Assembly (NCBI GenBank): GCA_017165825.1
Contig: CM029385.1
Coordinates: 1,594,837 to 1,658,836 of the forward strand
Reading direction: 5' to 3'
DNA length: 64,000 nucleotides
From: Hepsetus odoe
Lineage: Eukaryota > Chordata > Actinopteri > Characiformes > Hepsetidae
Below the pieces are notes generated by a model. The model ran no database searches. It saw only the letters and a program-made list of their open reading frames with translations, and had not been told where the DNA came from. A program made the translations under genes and the position numbers. Shown in pieces: positions 63,607 through 64,000 of the stretch (position 1 is its first letter; every line of letters begins with the position of its first letter).

Positions 63607-63640
<34 letters not shown>
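62125..63640 (+). repeat. GT-rich array with recurring gattctgtgtgtg motif (1.5 kb)
   Basis: (GT)n broken at irregular intervals by gattc, gtatgtgtttgtg and ggtgtatg. It is a degenerate minisatellite grown from a microsatellite. Long open frames on both strands are artefacts. Confidence 0.95.
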
Positions 63641-63641
<1 letters not shown>

Positions 63642-63776
63642 CCTGTGATGAACTGATGACTTGTCCAGTTTGTTTTACTACCTTTCGCCTTACGAGTTAA
63701 GCTACCTCCTGAGCAGGATAAGGGTCCTAGATAATTGGATGGATGGATGGATGGATGGATGGATGGATGGATGGAG
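63642..63776 (+). mobile_element. L2-like tail remnant ending in (GGAT)n
   Basis: tcctgtgatgaactgatgac, ttgtccagtttgtttta and gagcaggataagggtcctag, then (GGAT)n at 63738-63775. This is the usual end of a fish LINE/SINE tail. Confidence 0.6.
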
Positions 63777-63890
63777 TGAAAGTTATCACACAGATAAAGG
63801 TGAAGTGTGACTTTATTCCAGATGAAGAGGATAAACAGGTTGATTTTAATGAAAGAAGCGGTTTATGTGCTGATATGTATTAATAATCTC

Positions 63891-63893
<3 letters not shown>

Positions 63894-63932
<39 letters not shown>
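63894..63932. repeat. (GT)n microsatellite
   Basis: Pure (GT)n near the right edge. No further collagen exon was found between 61667 and 64000. Confidence 0.95.
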
Positions 63933-63934
<2 letters not shown>

Positions 63935-64000
63935 ACGTCACTCTCACACACCACCGATTTATGGGCCAAACATGCGCCTGCCAACACGCCACAGGAATGT

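Overview
The window is vertebrate genomic DNA, almost certainly from a teleost fish. The evidence is a many-exon collagen gene with small Gly-X-Y exons, very dense (CA)n and (GA)n microsatellites, several families of tRNA-derived SINEs, Tc1-like transposon remnants and non-LTR retrotransposon debris. I cannot name the species. Nothing bacterial or viral is present.

The only gene I can support runs on the minus strand through nearly the whole window. I found 39 exons, from 61613-61666 (most 5') to 300-353 (most 3'). They encode 709 codons of collagen triple helix. Every exon starts on a whole Gly codon. Sizes are 54 (26 exons), 45 (10), 108 (2) and 57 bp (1), the fibrillar-collagen exon plan. 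The joined peptide corresponds exon by exon with human COL24A1 as I remember it, including both clade C helix imperfections. I call it col24a1 (type XXIV collagen alpha-1). The signal peptide, N-terminal domain and first helix exons lie beyond the right edge. The rest of the helix and the C-propeptide lie beyond the left edge.

Layout: 0-32 kb holds 29 exons. 32-52 kb holds 9 more widely spaced exons. 52-61.6 kb is a 9.6 kb intron. The last 2.3 kb is intron rich in GA and GT repeats. Introns carry at least eleven copies or remnants of a tRNA-derived SINE, two pieces of a second SINE family, three Tc1-like remnants, two pieces of the same non-LTR retrotransposon 3' coding region, and five copies of an unidentified element with internal 69-bp tandem repeats. 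They also hold large minisatellites (2.4-2.8, 39.1-39.8, 48.8-50.9, 55.3-55.6, 57.4-57.6 and 62.1-63.6 kb).

Most interesting points: (1) the first helix imperfection (51959-52003) carries a Cys-Gly-Cys; (2) two exons lack a GT donor where the exon plan puts it (51499-51552 has CT; 44977-45021 appears to have a 4-bp tandem duplication at the junction); (3) about a quarter of acceptor sites sit directly on a (TG)n or (CT)n microsatellite; (4) the 69-bp-repeat element is found in both orientations with different repeat numbers; (5) one minisatellite motif occurs as two arrays about 6.4 kb apart, with zoned variants.
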